Positions 60,641-64,000 of a DNA stretch of 64,000 nucleotides are shown in pieces. The notes under the pieces are model-generated. The model made no database searches, was not told where the DNA came from, and saw only the letters and a program-made list of their open reading frames with translations. Source of the stretch: Diogma glabrata (Eukaryota; Arthropoda; Insecta; Diptera; Cylindrotomidae); contig OY856186.1 of assembly GCA_963693315.1 (NCBI GenBank), positions 236,840,222-236,904,221 on the forward strand, read 5' to 3'. A program made the position numbers and the translations under genes. How positions within the stretch are numbered: position 1 is the stretch's first letter; every line of letters begins with the position of its first letter.

Positions 60641-62319
60641 CTAAAGCAAAAGAAAAAATAAAATTTGGGGTATGCTAGATTTTTTTTTCACGATAGATTG
60701 CATTACTTCACACAATTTAAAATTGTGGTGAAGTGAAAAAGCTTTGCGTCCATTAACATCCTATGAACGCATGTTGTTGTGGGACCTTGGTCTTAATAGG
60801 TTTTAATGTGTTGTTGTGATACATATTGTAATGTACTACACAACACATTTTATTAAAAAAAAATAGAAAAATTTACACATAAAAGTAATTATTTGAAGGA
60901 CATGAAATGTATATCGCAGTGTTTCTTAACTGATTTCATGGTACCGTTAGTAAATATTTTCATATTTAATTCATTTCTATTTGTTCTATCTGGAGTTTAA
61001 AACGCTCCTTATATCACTTCTTTACTCCGTTCTTCAGAGATTTTTAAAAATTCCACTTCCAGAGTGAAAATAGAAATAAAATATCATTGTTGCTCTTAAA
61101 TTGAAATAAACATTTACTTTTAAATACTCACAGATTTAATTTGCTTCAAAATTGATACTTTCCAACGTAAAAAATAAATTCTATAATATTTCAAATAAGA
61201 CTATGATCACTCATGACTAATTAATTTCTTTTATTAAGTTAATTTATGGTCTGTTATAATATCGTGACATTCAATTTTGTTGAAACTTAGTATATAAGGA
61301 TTTTTTAATGCGTACAATACCTTTGTATACCATTTTCTGTTATATCACTGGTGGAATACAATTCTATCACTTTCTAAATTCAGTAACTAACAGTTTCTAT
61401 CACTAAAGAATTTGTTCATAAAAGAATTTCGATTAAGTTTTAACAAATGATCTAGATCTCTAGGAGATCAAACTCAAAACTCTCCGTACCAACCAACTCT
61501 TCATACCGTCTTGGTAAAGCTAGTCTATGCATCATAATCGCATTCCGTCTTACCTAACTCCCTTACCTAATTACGCTCGTTCAAATTACTTTAACAAGCA
61601 TATATTGGTTGTTGCTACGTAAAATGTTATAATCGTTATTGAAATGGATTTCACAGAGAATATTTAAAATGGAATTTATCTAATATATTTTTGATAGCCT
61701 GGTAACAGTAATTAATTTTGTTTAATAATTGAAAGTCATTAAATAATTTTAAAGCGATTTAAAATGTTTTAAGGGGGTTGGTTATTCATCGCAGTCTCTA
61801 AGCTTTGTTATATTTTGTTTTTCAATTAATATAAAATTTGGTATGTTTGGATGCTGTATTTCCGTTTTCTTTCAAATTTTTTATTTAAGATTATTAGTTC
61901 TGTCAAAATATGTGTTCAAAACATTCGTCATGTATTTTTTTTTGATATTTTAAGTCCTTTTGTTTTAACTCGATAAACAAATGTTTGCTTAAAAATCATG
62001 TTTCCTTTACTTCCTCTTAATTCTTTACCTATGTCAATTTATAAAGACGTTTTATGAAACAATTTTGAATATGCTAATATTATATATCTTCAAAAAATGC
62101 TATATAAACAGTAATGGATGTGAAGCGTACATCAATTTGGAACATTGTTTATGTTCTAGGGGCTTGCTCTAGAGTAAGAAGTTTTATTTTGGATTGATTA
62201 AGCGATAATTCAAATTAAATATTCCAACCATTTAACGATTTGGCAATGTGCAATAGTTCATGGTGAATTAGTTCAAAGATATTTGTTTGTTTTTTTATTC
62301 TAAGTTAGGCATGTTTAGT
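60641..62319. other. AT-rich DNA, nothing recognised
   Basis: No gene, RNA or strong repeat was seen. Confidence 0.45.
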
Positions 62320-62353
62320 GTTAGTTATAATAAATTATTAATTAACGTCTCTG

Positions 62354-62369
62354 AATATCCGAAGATACC
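62354..62369 (-). other. 3'-UTR UUCG hairpin of second CR1-like copy
   Basis: Same GGTATC-TTCG-GATATT hairpin as 19174-19189. The sequence around it is less conserved. Confidence 0.6.
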
Positions 62370-62952
62370 ATGCCAACTGGGGATTGAGATTGAGGTTGAA
62401 TAAATTAAGTTTCTCTGAGAAATTTACGAACGCTAACCCATGAAGGTAAGGCGTTCCAGAGATGAGAGACTCTGTTGAAAAAATCACGTTGAAAAGCAAC
62501 AGTTCTGCACCTTTTTATATGAACCGCAAAAGGATGGGGTACAACATTTGCTCTGATGTTACGCGATAGGTTTGCGCGTTCAGGTAAAATTGATTTAATC
62601 TCTGCAGAAGTTCGTTCATCCATATTGTATTTGTAGAAAATTGTCAGATTAGCAACATTTCGTCTGTACTGAAAAGAATCAAGCTCATTAGTAAGAGTTG
62701 AGTTGCCAATCAGTATAATAGCTCTGTGCTGAACAGAATCCAGGCACTTCAAATTACTATAATAAGCTCCATCCCATATGTGAGAATAGAACTCCATGCA
62801 GAGACGAATAAATGATTTGTAAATTAAAAGAAGTTGTTCGCATTAAAAATCTTATGACATCGTCCCAAAAAGCCCAATTTTTGAACAGCGTTCTTAGCTA
62901 GGTTAAAAATATGAGATTTCCATTTTAAATTATTTTCAACTTCTACTCCTAA

Positions 62953-63060
62953 GAGTCTAACAGACTTCTCTACAAAATCTTTAGATTCGACCTTTAATGG
63001 AAACGGGAGTCTAACAGACTTCTCTACAAAATCTTTAGATTCGACCTTTAATCCACATCT
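62953..63060 (-). repeat. 54-bp tandem duplication inside LINE frame
   Basis: GAGTCTAACAGACTTCTCTA... starts at 62953 and again at 63007 (period 54, 18 codons), so KVESKDFVEKSVRL appears twice. Confidence 0.9.
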
Positions 63061-63180
63061 AAGGATAATCAAGAAAAATGACAAACCTGTGTTTAGCACT
63101 CTTTTAAGTTTTGTTGATATTGTATTTATGGTAATCGTGCAATCGTCCGGCAATACTCTTAAACGTCAAGCTTAATAAAA

Positions 63181-64000
63181 CCTTTAATATAAATTGGTTT
63201 TCATATTCATATTCACGCCAACGTACACCCTGTGAAATTATATCAACAAAAATATTTCTAAGGCAATAATACCACTCAACTTTGTTCAGTTGCCTAGTAG
63301 TTAAATTAATGAGCGTGTATAGCGTCAGGGTTTTTGTTCGATGTACCATTATATAGAGTCCGTGGTGATGGTTTATCATGCCTCAAAAAAGGACGCATAG
63401 CAGACACGCATAGGATATTTTAAAATCATAGTCAATAAAGAAAGATAAGACGCAAACGCCAGTGAACAATTTGTTTTAAGTCACTTTACTCTAAGCTCAT
63501 TATTTTTCAGTAACGAGACATATTGGTCGATCACTATTCGGTCACCAAATGAGCGGATCAGTTCAATCAGGGTAAGGAAAATAAGACTTGGACTTTTTAT
63601 GTTTTATTCCTTTTGTGCATACATAATCCAACACAATAAATTAACGAGAAAAATAATTACTTATAACTTCTATTTATTACACAAATTTAAAAATCATCGA
63701 ACACGTCACAACTTTAAACAGACAACGCCATTTACTATATGATTAGAAATACATTTCATTATTTAGGTAGAATCGAAGCAATAACTCCTCGAAATGCTGT
63801 TTTGCCTAGAGAGCCCGTTATTCTTCTTCCCCAGATAACATCAGAAAAAGACATTGCGAGAGGAGGCGAAATTAAGATTATCCATACCGTACACATTCGT
63901 GAAAACACAAGGACTTGAAAAAACTCGTGTTAAAATAAATAATAAAGATTTACAGTTGTTACCATCTAATTTCACAAAACTTAAATACTTTTGGATGTTT
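63181..64000. other. AT-rich DNA, nothing recognised
   Basis: No supported feature to the window end. Confidence 0.45.

Larger units (their letters stand above)
62320..63180 (-). pseudogene. CR1/Jockey-type LINE, C-terminal fragment
   Basis: On the minus strand a region near 63060-62830 carries VRLLGVEVENNLKWKSHIF and AVQKLGFLGRC, the RT thumb/connection. The frame 62797-62405 follows with LDSVQHRAIILIGNSTLTNE, YRRNVANLTIFYKYN and RTVAFQRDFFNRVSHLWNALP, the C-terminal domain, then a 3' UTR. A stop and frame changes separate the two. Same family type as 19248-21281 but a separate copy. An internal in-frame 54-bp duplication disturbs the RT side. Confidence 0.75.

Overview
The window is very AT-rich eukaryotic DNA made almost entirely of transposable elements, satellites and microsatellites. 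No host protein gene could be supported. The mix of RTE-type and CR1/Jockey-type LINEs, a Mag-like Ty3/gypsy element, a Penelope-type GIY-YIG fragment, Pif1/Helitron helicase debris, tRNA-derived SINEs, foldback elements and long (TA)n/(CATA)n tracts fits an arthropod, most likely an insect; the order cannot be fixed from this sequence. LAYOUT: 1-0.7 kb, foldback MITE termini. 1.8-6.9 kb, an RTE LINE with an intact endonuclease/RT frame (2108-5432) sitting in long microsatellites. 8.6-9.0 kb, a broken integrase-type transposon C-terminus. 9.13-12.55 kb, a second RTE LINE on the minus strand with a frameshift and a 12-bp target-site duplication. 13.1-14.9 kb, a heavily decayed CR1/Jockey LINE. 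15-17.7 kb, tRNA-like SINEs, an RTE scrap and a Penelope GIY-YIG remnant. 18.1-22.1 kb, nested inverted repeats interrupted by a CR1-like LINE. 26-28.4 kb, a dead Ty3/gypsy element. 30-38 kb, foldbacks, a 0.6-kb near-perfect palindrome and degenerate repeats. 39.7-52.7 kb, a tandem array of a 456-bp monomer, interrupted by a young LTR retrotransposon (45078-50097) with identical LTRs. 54-60.7 kb, a SINE, a foldback, a Pif1-helicase fragment and two tandem-repeat families. 62.3-63.2 kb, another CR1-like LINE fragment. MOST NOTABLE: (1) Each 456-bp satellite monomer carries what reads as a complete type III hammerhead ribozyme: GUC cleavage site, CUGAUGA, GAA and a 7-bp stem III. It lies on the minus strand in the left block and on the plus strand in the right, inverted block. 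Eighteen copies are present, one of them destroyed by a 5-bp deletion. The array is bounded by a 13-bp direct repeat, which together suggests a retrozyme-like mobile satellite. (2) Both RTE elements begin at what reads as an HDV-like self-cleaving ribozyme (7-bp P1, a UCC-type L3, P1.1 GG, CNRA joining strand). In the second element the ribozyme starts one base inside the target-site duplication. (3) The two RTEs share a nearly identical ~300-bp 5' leader, including a 13-15 codon upstream ORF, yet encode strongly diverged proteins. This points to leader exchange or strong leader constraint. (4) Both CR1-like LINE copies retain a 3'-UTR hairpin capped by a UUCG tetraloop.
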